A stretch of DNA of 64,000 bases from Strongylocentrotus purpuratus. Taxonomy: Eukaryota; Echinodermata; Echinoidea; Camarodonta; Strongylocentrotidae. Position numbers and translations under genes: made by a program. The stretch covers positions 23,700,923 to 23,764,922 of the forward strand of contig NW_022145597.1 of assembly GCF_000002235.5 (NCBI RefSeq). The letters run 5' to 3'. This document shows positions 12,882 to 24,111 of this stretch, in pieces; the first letter of the stretch is position 1; the number at the start of each line of letters is the position of its first letter. The notes under the pieces were generated by a model. That model did not search any database, was not told the origin of the DNA, and saw only the letters and a program-made list of their open reading frames with translations.

Positions 12882-13155
12882 CGCAGAACTCCAAAAATCA
12901 GATGCACTGTCGTCTGCGCAAAAAGTTTTTTTTTTTCTCGCAGGGGGAAGGACGAAAAAAGTTGGCGGTGGAAAACACTTATGTCGGTTTGTTATTAAAA
13001 CCAACACACTCCGGGGCAGACTGGGATTTTGTGTATTCTTCATCATCGGGAGAGGAAGCCGAAAGATAATTTGGTGTCAGATTTTTGATAGAAAGAGATT
13101 GAGGTGAAGAATCACACCTTTTGCTACTTCACTGAGGGAGACACTTCAAAGATAA

Positions 13156-13163
13156 TATAAATA
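13156..13163 (+). promoter_or_regulatory. TATA box of candidate gene
   Basis: TATAAATA followed by GGGG fits a metazoan TATA element and predicts a start site near 13187. The leader to the ATG at 13476 would then be about 290 bases. It contains upstream ATGs near 13232 and 13239, which could damp translation, unless part of the leader is spliced out. Confidence 0.45.
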
Positions 13164-13475
13164 GGGGCTGATTCTTTTTGAAGAATATTTCCGCTCGGAC
13201 AAGACAGGGTGATATATATTTGAATCCGAGGGATGCTCATGCCATTTCTCTTGCAAGCTTGAACACCGATACAGCTATCTCCTCAATATTTTCGCAAACT
13301 GAACTGGAAATTTGATTTAGAGAATCATCTAGGCACATTTAGGTCTCACGACAACATCGTGTTCAAGGTTTAAACATCAACCTCTGATACTATACAGAGG
13401 AGGAATTTAAGCAAACCTTGCAGGTTGATTAATAACAAATTAATTCTCACCGGTTGGCAAAGACTGTTTACCAAG

Positions 13476-13652
13476 ATGAAGTTCCCAAGGGACGTTTTGT
13501 TTTTGGTGATGTTCCTGTCAGCTAATTGTTTTGGACGCCGGGCATCTCGCTCTGGAAACAATCGAAACCGTCTAATGTTGGAACCGACCGTGACACGGGA
13601 TGCAGGATCTTGTTCTTACGTCGTCAACATACCAGCCCCTGATACGTGCAAG
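13476..13652 (+). CDS. Candidate first coding exon of a secreted protein
   Basis: The exon encodes 59 residues in phase 0 and stops at AAG|GTAAGA, a near-perfect splice donor at 13653. The ATG has A at -3. The frame is open upstream to 13425, but with no other ATG, so 13476 is the natural start. Residues 1-20 form a signal peptide: Met-Lys, then a hydrophobic run LFLVMFLSA ending NCFG. A basic, Asn-rich stretch follows at about 21-33, then a C-S-Y-V-V-x-I-P-x-x-D-T-C segment at 46-58. Cys-Tyr-x-hydrophobic-x-x-Pro-x-x-(Asp)-x-x-Cys segments close to the N-terminus are known in secreted coiled-coil proteins with olfactomedin or fibrinogen-like C-termini (angiopoietins are an example), which is the best guess for its class. 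No later exon was recognised, and no open frame long enough for an olfactomedin or fibrinogen domain lies downstream on this strand in the window. The product name therefore stays open. Confidence 0.5.
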
Positions 13653-14959
13653 GTAAGAGGGAGGAGGATGGTGATGGGTGGGTGTGGTCGGAGGGGTGGA
13701 GATGCGATGGAGAAAAGAGAAAATAGAGAAGTGGATAGGTTCTTGCTGTTGTTGTTGTTGTTATTGCTGATTGCTGCTATCGTTTTTGTTGCTACTGCTG
13801 TTGTCATAATGCAAAATTTATTATGATGTATATATTTATTTCGAATGATTTATTTCTTGTATTACACATGTGTGCGAGCTTACTAAATTGCAGCGGTAGC
13901 TGAAATTAGTGTGTTCCGTGTTGAAATAAAAATGAAATGATATGAAATGAAATGGAATAAAATGAAAATAATGAACCATAATAGATTGAAATGGAATGAA
14001 AGGAAATACAATGCAATTAAATTGAACTAAACTAAAGGGGTTTTTATAAAATGGGAGGAGACAGTAGGAGAGAACGGAGAGAAGGGGAAAGGGAAAAATA
14101 AAGCAGAGAAGAGGAGAGAGTATGAGTAGTGGGAAGAAGATAGATGAGGAGACGAGGAGAATAAAAGGAGAAGAGAATAAACAAAAAGCAACAGGCCGAT
14201 CAACAAGAGTACAAGTGTTGTATCCGTTTATCAGTTAAAAATTACCAGCAACCCAAACGCTTGCACGAAGTTAACCGCACATAGCAACAAATGATCTATG
14301 AAAGCGATAAAGAGTCGTTATTTTGCACTTTGTGAAGGGAGATTCTGGGTATGGACATCAGTAGTAATTAGTCTATTGCTTAAATGGTCAGAGAGGTAAT
14401 AATATTAGGAGAAATGAATACTGTGGGTTAAAAGTCTTGTCATAGCAAATGATTATTTCTTAATTTGGTATTTGTCAACAAAAAGCTACTCTAAAAGTGA
14501 ATTCTGCACAATTCGGTACCAATGATTAGCCGAGCCAACGGCATTGGCAAGATAAAACCCCTAAAATCATCCGATGTTTCAAAATACAAACATTCCAACG
14601 CGAATGTTTCGTTTAGAATCATACTCTCGAAAGCATGAGAGGTTTCCGAAAATGAGAAATGACGAGATCTATTTTTAGTTTTTCCCCTTCAATTTTCACC
14701 ATTTTATGGTACTTTCAAAGTTACACGACTATCCCATATAACATTTGTTTAGCTAAGGTGGAATATCAATCAAAATCGCTTGGAAGTTGGCACATTACAA
14801 AAATTAGTGAGCAATAATATTTCGGCAATGTGAAACGTTTCTTTCACTGATAATTTATACATAACTCTTTTACCAATTGCGTTTTTTAAACGAAATGCAC
14901 TTAGCTCTATGAAGTTTTAAAAGCTCTTCCTGCAGCTGCGAGCATGCTACTATCTTTAC
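13653..14959 (+). other. Presumed intron 1 of the candidate gene, no exon seen
   Basis: After the donor come a GGAGG/GGTG-rich stretch, a short (GTT)n at about 13745-13810, an (AATGA)n-like stretch at 13920-14020 and a purine-rich stretch at 14050-14200. No acceptor-bounded coding segment was convincing. Confidence 0.35.
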
Positions 14960-15125
14960 CTCTAAATTACCGGGTACCCATATGCACCATGATGGTGGAG
15001 ACTGGCGAATGTGGATAAATGTCTTACCAAAAGGACATTAGTGTCATCTGGGATTCGAACCCGCAACCCTTGAATCGAGAGTCAAGTGCAAATTTGAGAC
15101 ACTATACCACGACATCTTCAAAAGT
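14960..15125 (-). repeat. tRNA-derived SINE, head and partial body (family A)
   Basis: On the minus strand a GTCGTGGTATAGTG A-box region is followed by CACTTGACT and a GGGTTCGAATCCC B-box (plus 15050-15062). The adjoining body words AATGTCCTTTTGG, ACATTTATCC and GGGTACCC match the copy at 49.2-49.55 kb. The body is cut off before the L2-like tail. Confidence 0.75.
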
Positions 15126-17389
15126 TAATCCAAAGTTGTTTGGAACATTAAGAAAATCAATACAACGGCTGAAAACGGCTAAAAGGGATTATTGCTGTTT
15201 TTTATGGAAAATTCATATCTAAGTATATTTTCCCGCACTTATAAAACTAGGACATACAGAACTAATTGGTCATAGAAAGCGATAATATTTTTAATCTTGA
15301 ATTTTGAATATGCCTTTACAAGCATGTACGATAGAGGAAATGGAGCTACGCACAATTTGAACAACTTTTATTACACTTCTTTTTGGGGGGCTCGGAAAAG
15401 TTGAAGCCACCTTTAAGGCGTCAATCGGAGGACCGAAAGTAGTCATTTTGATTCAAATTCGCTGAATCAAAATTTGATTTAGTGAGACGAGTCATGTTAG
15501 GAGATGGGGCATCCCGAGGGTCTCTTAATACTGCTCAATTTAGAATGTCTGCAAACATTGAATTTGACTCTTGTGCCATCAGACCTTTTTTTTCCTCTCG
15601 GTGGAAAACAAGTAGCTGGCTCCGAAAATGAAAGAATGTGCTTGGAGAATATATAATTGGAGATCTAAGATCACGTAAACATGTTTAATGATGTACCATG
15701 TTAATTTAATGGAATGTATTTTCTGAAGACCTCTGCTTTACGTTCTCTGTGGGTTTTTTATTATAAAATTGTTATCAATCAGTGTACCTTATATCCAAAT
15801 ATCGTAAATATATCGTATATTGATCACAATAATGTTCATGCAGTAAAGATTCAAGAAGATTATGTGCTTGAAATCGACGGTTGGTTTTCTCTTGTGATTA
15901 TTATTTATACATAATTATATCAAAACCAACTTTTAGTAAAGGATGAGGCTGTACTTCTCTTTTTGTTTTTAAAACTACATTTCTGAGCGTCTGTTGTTTA
16001 TTTGGCCTTTCCACTTGGCCTAATAAGTTCGAGATGTTTATTATCGATTCCCTCGGTGTTCATTTATCTAGAATATGTAAAATGATTGAAAACAGCATTT
16101 ATTTCAAAAGTTGGATGAAAATTGAATTAGCATTATCTGTTTAAAAAATGTCACGGTTTTGTCGTTTCTTTTCACATAAAAAAGAACATGAAAGTTAATA
16201 GCAAGATTTCACTAAATAATTATGAGATATGAATACAACGTTTAATACCGTTTAAAGAATGATGCGAGGGAGGATGGTGGGACAATATTACACTTCATCA
16301 AATTCTTCAAAAACAGGGGGTGGCATGATTCTTGGAAAAAAGAATGAACCAGATAACTATGTCACATGGAATCTGCATCATACGGTTTCAATAGACGAAT
16401 GTTTCATTCTCGGGACACTTAAAGGGGAGGCCAAGTTCTGGTAAAGGTCGAAAATGATTTATGACTTTTTCATTATTTAAACGTTAATTGGAAGAATGTG
16501 ATGGAAGAGATGCATCCCCTAAAGGATTGCTCTTTTAAAATGTCCACATTCGAAATCGAACGACAACATAATAGCTAAATTATTTGGACCAAACTTCCAT
16601 ACCATGTGTGTAGTCCTATATACACAGTTCTGTGTATAGTGCAGCAAGATTTAGTCAATTAATTTTCATTTCCATCATTCCGAAACATCATGGTATTCTT
16701 AGGGCAGATATTATATTACCAACCAAAATTGCTTCCTTCTAGTTTTGTTTCCAACAAGGTAATTGCGTGAACCTCAGCCAGCTTTATCTTTAAGATTCAA
16801 AGCTTACTATTTGGATATCGATGTATAAGGGAAGGAGCGTGGGGAGGGGGCTTGGCATGTTTAGGGGAAGGTTAACATTCCCCGTTCCACTGCGCATGCG
16901 TGACATGGTTAGGGCGTTTGAGGCGAACCTCCCGCTGTTCTGTACTACACAGGCCAAAACTGCGGTGTTCATATTGTTATCAAATTTTAAAAAAGAAGGG
17001 TTAACATAGATTAAAGAGGAAATGAAATCAAAACACGACTGCCGAATTATAAAATATATACCAATAATGAGATTGTATCACGCGGGGGAACTAGGTGAGT
17101 CCATTATGAAAGAGATTTTGAAAATAATAGTAAAGGGTGCTCTGTCTGTCATATTGTCCTTCTCAATTCCTAATGGAGTTATATTAGAGATCACTTTGCT
17201 GTGGAGTCTGAATTCACTCTAAATCAAAGTGGAATCCACTCTATTATGTACGTAGTTTGTATTGCTCTTTTGAAAGTGTTTTTTTTCTTCTTCATATTTG
17301 TTCCTGGTTCATCTCCCAAACGAAGTCAACCTGAATACTGACATGTACCATAGTGGATCCCCACTCCTGTGTATTTAGAGATAATTCTC
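15126..17389. other. Intergenic or intronic DNA, no gene recognised
   Basis: Open plus-strand frames at 16259-16444 and 17022-17222 show no recognisable domain or splice structure and are not called. Otherwise this is AT-rich unique sequence. Confidence 0.45.
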
Positions 17390-17622
17390 TATCTCTCTCA
17401 ATCTCTCTCTCTCTCTCTCTCTCTTCTTTCTCTGTCTCTCTGTCTCTCCCTCTGTCTCTCTCTCTCTCTGTCTCTCTCTGTCTCTGTCTCTCTGTCTCTC
17501 TCTCTGTCTCTCTGTCTCTCTCTCTCTCTATATATATAAATATATATCTGCCTGTCTCTGTCTCTCTGTCTCTGTTTCCATGTCTGTCTCTGTCTGTATG
17601 TCTCTGTCTCTTTCTCAATATC

Positions 17623-17672
<50 letters not shown>
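17390..17672. repeat. (CT)n / (CTGT)n microsatellite
   Basis: Nearly 280 bases of CT with frequent CTGT interruptions, split by a short TATATATAAATATATA island at about 17530-17545. Long Ser/Leu-rich frames on one strand and Arg/Glu-rich frames on the other come only from the repeat. Confidence 0.95.
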
Positions 17673-17673
<1 letters not shown>

Positions 17674-19466
17674 CATTATTGATACAGACACCTCTCATCG
17701 TACGTATCATAATCATAACTATACGATGCATTGACAAGGCCATACGGCACTCATTAATACCTCAAATACCTTCCACAGAATGGCAGGGAATGGGATGGGT
17801 ACAAGTCGTTCACTACGTACATAAAGTGATCATCAAGTTCTTTAACTGTTGCAAGGGGTAATGCCCCTTAATTGAGATGGTGTGTTAAGTAACTTATACT
17901 CTATTGGATGCCTATGCATGCATGCCGATGTTTTTCAAATTCCAGGCTCAACATAGGGGCAAGAACTAGGTCTGTTTACTATAGGGTGTCTTTCGGATTC
18001 ATTTGGGTGGAGGAAATCTGTGTTGTGAATTAAAGGAGAGAAGGAGATAATGTCGTGGGAAGGGAAACCAGCTATGAGGGAGAGAAGGGAGGAAGAAGCG
18101 AGTGAAAGAGTAAGAGAGAGAGAGAGGGGGGAGGGAGCGATAGAGATGATAGAAACATCCTTAAATTTATTTTAGTATTTTTTATTTATTTGTTTACAAA
18201 TACAATACAAACCTTAGAGAATTTGAACAAATACATACGAATGGAAAAGAAACTCAGAACTTTAGACGATAAATAGATCGATAAATCAATATAAAGGATG
18301 GGTAGGTGAATTGATAGATAGATATATAGATTTCGAGATAAATATATATATATATGAATAAATAGATAGATAGATAGATAGATAGATGGTTGGTAGGTAT
18401 GTAGACCGAGAGAAAGGGAGAGAGAGAGAGAGAGAGAGAGACATACAGACAGAAAGATGAGGGGTAGAGAGCCAAATGAAGGGATGAATCCTATACGGTA
18501 GAAAAAAAAGCTCGATGATTCTCATGAGGACAATTACAATATCCAAAGTGTAAACTTAATCATTAATGATTAAAGGAGATGATCACTGTGTCAATAAAGG
18601 TTGCAAAAAGAAATGTCTAATAGAACACAGAGTACTTCAATATTGTCCGCATTTTTGAAGTCATGACATTCCATATGAAATTTAAAAGACGGAAATTCTG
18701 AAAAACTTGCTATTCCCCTTAAAAAAAAAACTAGCAAGAAAGCGAGTAGCTGATGTTACTGTTATGTTGGCCCTATATATGATCTTAAAGATATCTAAAA
18801 TTAGAAAAGATCTTAAGATGAGAGAAGAAAACAAAATGTTTGTACTATTTGCGCCGCCTTGACACTCCTGCTACCTTGACACACCTCAATACACATCTAT
18901 AACATTTCCTGAAGTGACATACAAAATAAGATAATGCAATTATCTTGTCAATTATACATTCGCTGTAGTCCCGCTATTCAGGTTTCATGGGGGGAACATG
19001 TAGTGTGGCCATGGAAACCAGAGAATGGGAACAAAACAACGTACCTGTAAACCAGCGTGTAATGAACATACAAACCCTGTTGTGTACAATGTTTAACATC
19101 GGAAGATGACATTGTGATGTTTTTGCGTCTCTGCATGCATGAAGGAATCATGATAAGCAAAGTAATTTAGATCACTTCAAATATATACATAGCCTTGTTC
19201 TTATTATGACTGTCAGAACAAATGTCATCCCCTGTTTTTAGCTAGACGATGTCCGGGGTTCAATGCTCTTGAATGAAAGCTTTATGAGAATTATTTATCC
19301 TCTGGCAGACATTTTAATAGCATATAATTGACATTGCTGTATTATATGGTTCATACGCGATAATAATAAAGAAACTATATGATTATGTTCTAATCCGACA
19401 ACAAGATATCAGAGAACAAAACAACTCATCTTTCAGTGTCTTTTCTGATACAATGTACCTAGCCCC

Positions 19467-19512
<46 letters not shown>

Positions 19513-19556
19513 TCCTCTCCCTCCCTCCCTTCCACTCTATCCCTCTCTCTCTTTCC

Positions 19557-19611
<55 letters not shown>

Positions 19612-20462
19612 CATGTATGTATCTCTCCATTTATGCCAGTGAATGGTTAAGGAAGGATGTATTTAATGTAAAATCTCAGTTCCGTCCAATTTCTTGTTTC
19701 GGAAGTCGTAGATGGTCTTGGAAGGAAGTTATTCTTTATCAGATCGAAAAAGAAGTTATAATTATATCAAGGAATGTACCTGCCTAAACGTGCATTTTTA
19801 ATCTTTATGGGGAAATAAGACCGTCTTGAAATTAGAAAAAAAAGTGGTCTAATTTGAAAATAAAGGTACATTACTTTAAAAAGGGCGGGTTAATCCGATT
19901 AACGCTCCCAGTATAAAGCTGGAAACCAGCCTCATAAAAGTCTAAATCCTAAGCCTACCTTTTCAAAATGTTGTCTCTCGGTCCTTTTATGAGTTTTTAT
20001 AAGAGTTTACATTTGTGGCCTAAGTGTATAGTGATCCTGTGTATAGTGATCACCTATGTTGTCTTTATCTAATTAAAGAGGATGCAAACATAGGCCAATT
20101 CCTCTTCCCTAGCCCTAGGCATATACTATTACGTCAGTACTAGACTGAAGTGAAATTAATAAACATCGACTATAATCACTGAAAATTCCATTGACTTTAT
20201 GGTATTGAAATATGGTATGATTTTTTGCTTATGGAGTTGTTAATTATATCCGATCTCGTTGTCATAACGTCTAAATCCACGGTTCAATGGTCTTTTTTAA
20301 TGTTGTAATTTTTGTTTTCATCTGGTGGCTAAGATTAGGCTATTCACAATCTTCAGTCCCAGAGTTTTCTTTCCCCAAAAAATAACGTAACATTTAGTTA
20401 TCTAATCAACTGTTAGTGAATTGGGATGGAGTTAAATTACACTTCCCAGTGGGGGAAATATG
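17673..20462. other. Intergenic DNA with GATA, GA and CT microsatellites
   Basis: (GATA)n with ATAT tracts lies at about 18300-18390, (GA)n at 18417-18440, and a C-run with (CT)n at about 19461-19607. No gene is seen. The phrase GTGTATAGTGATC is doubled near 20025 and 20040. Confidence 0.55.
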
Positions 20463-20511
20463 ATGCTAGGAGTCCACTGGGAAGGCGCCAGTTGGTGCCA
20501 GTTTGCGCCAA
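20463..20511 (+). repeat. Left terminal inverted repeat of the Harbinger element
   Basis: 49 bases, starting ATGCTAGGAGTCC and ending TTTGCGCCAA. It matches the right end apart from GAA in place of TCC, 18 bases in. Confidence 0.9.
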
Positions 20512-20939
20512 TGCAATTTACTGTGGCGCCTAGTGTTGCCAATAAGGTGCCTAGTGGCGTGTAGTGGCTCAAACTGCCTCCCAACTGGCTCGTGGTGGCC
20601 CGTAGTGGCGCCAAATTTGAATGTGGCGGCAAGAAAATTTCAAAATGTTTAAAATTTTCGTCGCGCCACTTGCATCGAGCAATCAGCGCCAAGTGTCCGC
20701 CAAGTGGCACCAGATGGCGCGAACATATCGCCCTTTGGCGCAAACAATCCGCCTATTGGAATCCACTGGAATCTAATGGCGCTCGCCAAGTTGCGCCAAT
20801 GAGATTTCGCGCCACATGGCGCCACTTGGAGCCAAGGGGCACCTTGTTTGCGCCACTACTCGAGCCAAACGGCACCCGATTGGTGACTACTTCGCGCCAA
20901 ATGCCACCTGGTTGCCCGTCATTCGGCGCCACTTGCCGC
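20512..20939. repeat. Left subterminal GGCGCCA-type repeat zone
   Basis: By eye about 15 GCGCCA or TGGCGC words occur in roughly 450 bases (counted from about 20483), spaced irregularly at 10-60 bases, within looser TTGGCGCCAAxT-like phrases. Such subterminal arrays are known transposase-binding or host-silencing targets in other DNA transposons; here that is inference. Confidence 0.8.
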
Positions 20940-22173
20940 CTATAAAAGCAGGGCGGCTTCACAGGACTTTCTCACAGTGATGGCGGCAGTTCTCCAAGCT
21001 CCAGGGATGAGGTTGTGCTGGGCATCCTCCTGGTCCAACATGCGGACGTTCAGTGCCTGATAGCGCTTCCTGATGAGGTTGTTCGGCATGACGGCAGCTT
21101 AAACGAGCAGGCGGACTGTGTCTGGTTCCTGTCTCATCTGGCCAAGGAAGCACTGGAACCACAGAGCCAGAATGTCAAAGGCATTTTCAACCACACGCCT
21201 TGCCCTGGACAGCCTGTAGTTGAAGATCTTCTGCTGTTGGACCATGTTACGACGGCCATAGGGCTTCATCATGTCCGTCCTCATGGCGAAGGCATCGTCT
21301 CCCACGAAGAAGTACGGCACAGGGTGCTCTTCATCATCATGGGGAAGAGGAGCTGGATCTGGGATGCCTAAAGTGCCAGCTTCAATGCACTTCTTCAGTT
21401 CACTGTTGTTGTAGATCTGGGCATCAGACTGATGGCCAACCCCACCCACATCGATCCACATGAACTGGTACTTTGAATCTACCAGAGCGATCAGGACAAC
21501 CGAGAAGAACTGCTTGTAGTTGAAGTAAAGGCTGCCTGATTTGTTGGGCTTCTGGAGATGGATGTGCTTTCCATCATAGGCTCCCAGACAGTGAGGAAGA
21601 TTCCATCTGGCTTCAAAATCACCTGCAACCTCAAGCCAGCCTTCATTGGTTGTGGGGAGGGAGATGACTTCTGCAGCATACTCATCCACTATCGCTCTGG
21701 CTACATCAGGAACAAACTTCTGGATGGTTTCCTTGCCCACTCGGAAGTTGTAAGACAGCTCGGCATAGGTGGCCCCAGTGGCCAGATGGCGCAGGAAGAC
21801 GAACAACGTACTTGAGACCAGGGGGAAATGGCCTTCCCGAAGTGGGTGTCCTTCTTCTGCAAGTGGGGTGTAAGCCTGACCAACAGGTCATCAAACATCT
21901 CTGGGGACACCCTGGTGTAGTTCTTGAACTTCCTCCTGTCATTCTCCCTCAATTCTTCGATTCGATCAAAGTGTGGTACTGTCCACGTTCGGCCCTCAAC
22001 TGTGGGTGCAGCATGGGTCTAAACCACCAGTTGTGCTTCCTTTTCTTCTTAGGATGCTCTTCTTCTTCAGGATTGGCCAGCATAAGTTGATAGGCAGTGG
22101 CCACCTCAGCATCTCTCATCATCTTCTGATGGAGCAGCATCATCACTCCAACATTATCAAAAGCCTCAGACAT
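20940..22173 (-). pseudogene. Harbinger (DDE_Tnp_4) transposase pseudogene
   Basis: The true ATG at 22173 starts a 74-codon frame containing EEEE and KKKRK clusters, WWFRP and GQYHTL, typical of the N-terminus of HARBI1-like transposases. The frame then shifts near 21960-21970 into RIEELREND...SPEMFDDLL, and again twice near 21800-21835 before LRHLATGATYAEL. From there the DDE domain is open: GAYDGKH gives the first Asp, GHQSDAQ the second and RRVVENAF the Glu. A TAA at 21099-21101 interrupts it where the family usually has a coding triplet after TVRLLV. The same frame then continues 52 codons through NLIRKRY and IPGAWR to a TAG at 20940. All three catalytic residues survive, but three frameshifts and a stop mean no full protein can be made from this copy. 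Confidence 0.85.
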
Positions 22174-22224
22174 ATCAAAATTGTAAATATTTAGTAGAGA
22201 TGTTGTTCATACAGCAGCTGAGGA

Positions 22225-22262
22225 GGGTCTGAACCAGGTAGCCGATGGCCGGTATTTATATA
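22225..22262 (-). promoter_or_regulatory. TATA plus initiator promoter of the transposase
   Basis: On the minus strand TATATAAATACC occupies 22262-22251. Thirty-two bases from its first T is TTCAGACC, a full match to the YYANWYY initiator with A at 22230. This spacing is ideal for an RNA polymerase II core promoter. The predicted leader is 56 bases to the ATG at 22173. Confidence 0.6.
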
Positions 22263-22263
22263 G

Positions 22264-22564
22264 TCGGCAAGTAGCGCCAAGCGGCGGCAAGTTCAAACCA
22301 ATTTGGCGACCTTTGGCACAAACTAATCACCAAGTGGCGCAAAGTAGCCGTCTGTTGGCGCGAATGGCGCCAACAGGGTGAATTTTGGAATCAAATGGCC
22401 GTGTAATGGCGCGAGCTGGCGCAAACTGGCGCAATATTTTGGAGCAAGCCGGGTGGCATTTGGCGCACGCCATACGGCACCCAGTTTATCCCACTTGGCG
22501 ACACATGCCGAGCGGACATTAATTCGGCGCCACAGCGAGCCACTACGCGCCAATCACATAATCT
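22264..22564. repeat. Right subterminal GGCGCCA-type repeat zone
   Basis: By eye about 12 TGGCGC or GCGCCA words in 330 bases, many as TGGCGCAAACTGGCGCAA-type phrases. It mirrors the left zone in composition but not in exact order, so it is not a simple extension of the inverted repeat. Confidence 0.8.
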
Positions 22565-22613
22565 TTGGCGCAAACTGGCACCAACTGGCGCCGGACCAGT
22601 GGACTCCTAGCAT
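22565..22613 (-). repeat. Right terminal inverted repeat of the Harbinger element
   Basis: It ends GGACTCCTAGCAT on the plus strand and is the inverted partner of the left end over 49 bases. Confidence 0.9.
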
Positions 22614-22764
22614 TAAAGTTCAACGTAAAGTTCATTATTGATTAGATAAACCCTCTTTTTTAGAGCACACTTTAGATTGGTTTTTATGACGCATATCGCT
22701 AAGTTTTAAATGTTTCATCAAAATTAGTAAAAGTTTCTGAAATAACCGATCCCAAACTGGCTTG

Positions 22765-23290
22765 TAAACCTCTTCTGTACATTATTAGGGTACAACAGTG
22801 TTCTGCCCATGATTGCACAGGAGATCACATAGCTAGGAGGAAAATATTGCAATTTTCAATTTATTAATCAAATTTCTTAAAATTTCATCACTACGTCCCT
22901 ATCAACATCCCCGATGGACTCACCCTTTACCGCCCCGAATCAATTTCGACTCCTCTTCATCTAGTGGGTGCTACAACAGTACAAGTGCTATTATATATCA
23001 TAATTACGCAAGAGATCCTGAAGAGAAAATAAGAGATGATGTCATTTGTCATTGAATTGCTTGAATCTCTTAAAATTCCACCAATTATCTCTTTTGAGCA
23101 TGTTTCTCACTCCAAACAATGTGATTCCTAAAATCATGATAACGACCCCCCCCCCCCCCCGCCCCAAATAATCTCCACTCCTGTACATAATGGGCGACAC
23201 CACATAGTTGCACCATAATTGCACAAGAATAGGATGCAAAAACAGGTCATTTGTTTCGTGAATTTCTCAAAATTCGCTAAATTCTATCCA
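22765..23290. repeat. Diverged tandem array, period about 190-215 bases
   Basis: The anchor CATGATTGCACAGGAGAT at 22809 recurs as CATAATTACGCAAGAGAT at 22999 and CATAATTGCACAAGAATA at 23213. A second anchor, CTTAAAATTYCAYCA-like, follows each at a constant distance (about 22875, 23068, 23267). A C-run at 23146-23161 interrupts the second unit. No coding frame spans the units. Confidence 0.7.
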
Positions 23291-24111
23291 TCAACTAAAC
23301 GGTGGTCAGCTTTCTGGATGCCGATCTAAGATCATGCATTTTTCGTCCAGACGAAAATTATATCGAATCCGATTTTATCGGCTAACAACTACGGGAGGTC
23401 GCTTAGCAATGCGCAAGCAATTTCATCGTATTTCAAAGAAGAAGGTTAAACCAAATCGCCGTTTTATGATTTTGATATGGGTTTATGGATTACAAAATTA
23501 ATGTTGGAGATTGATACGTAGTTTATGTTTGCGGCTATATGATCACTGCCATTGACCTATTTAAACTGCCGACTGGCTACGACCCACGAGACCGCAGTGT
23601 CGGTCTGGAAGGCTCTCTGCAAAGTTATCGAAGGGTTCACCAGATTGTTGAGAACCGATGGTTGGCACTCATTTCCCATAACTTCGTAATTCCAAAAACG
23701 ACACAGGGTCCTCTGTCATTTTCGGAATTGTGAACCCATTTTCTATTATGGACTTTATGTCATTTTTAAATTATGAACCATAATCCAATATCGGAAATAC
23801 GAACCTTTGGAATTATGAATCTTCGAAAAGACGACATGTAACGAGACCGATGGACCATAAGGCCGACCTGACTGTCTCACGAGACCTCTGGAAACTTTTC
23901 TGATCTTTCATGAGACCGACAATGACAGTCTTAAAGGCTGTCAGTCAAGTCGGATGTCCGGCCGGCTGGAAAGATGCGATGTCATTTTGGTCATGTTGGT
24001 CGCAGATCGAAGTATTTATTTTTTCCTTTAACTCTTTTTATGTCATTCTTATTAATCTCCTCTTGAAATGCATGTAACTCTGCTACCCCCAGGGCCACGA
24101 TGGAAGCATAC
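23291..24111. repeat. Short-period repeat zone with AATTATGAACC and GAGACCGA motifs
   Basis: From about 23690 to 23830, units of roughly 24 bases recur imperfectly: TCGGAATTGTGAACC, then variants with AAATTATGAACC, ATCGGAAATACGAACC and GGAATTATGAATC. On either side, at about 23590 and 23850-23950, lie CACGAGACCG / TCGGTCT words, one pair of which (AGACCG...CGGTCT) can form a small hairpin. No gene is seen. Confidence 0.5.

Larger units (their letters stand above)
20463..22613 (-). mobile_element. Harbinger-type DNA transposon with degenerate transposase
   Basis: The element is about 2.15 kb. The ends are 49-base inverted repeats differing at only three positions, both beginning ATGCTAGGAGTCC. 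The target duplication is unclear: if the element starts at TGCTAG, the flanks are TGA and TTA, one base apart, where Harbinger normally duplicates a 3-bp TWA. Next to each end lies a 350-450-base zone packed with GGCGCCA / TTGGCGC words in both orientations. The middle holds one minus-strand transposase pseudogene. No Myb/SANT partner gene was seen, although many Harbinger elements carry one. It looks like a formerly autonomous copy now movable only in trans. Confidence 0.85.

Noticed and set aside
16259..16444. 61-codon plus-strand frame downstream of the candidate first exon
   Set aside because: No splice acceptor in suitable phase and no recognisable motif; frames of this length are expected by chance.
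21015..21371. 118-codon plus-strand frame in the Harbinger element
   Set aside because: Antisense shadow of the transposase DDE domain.
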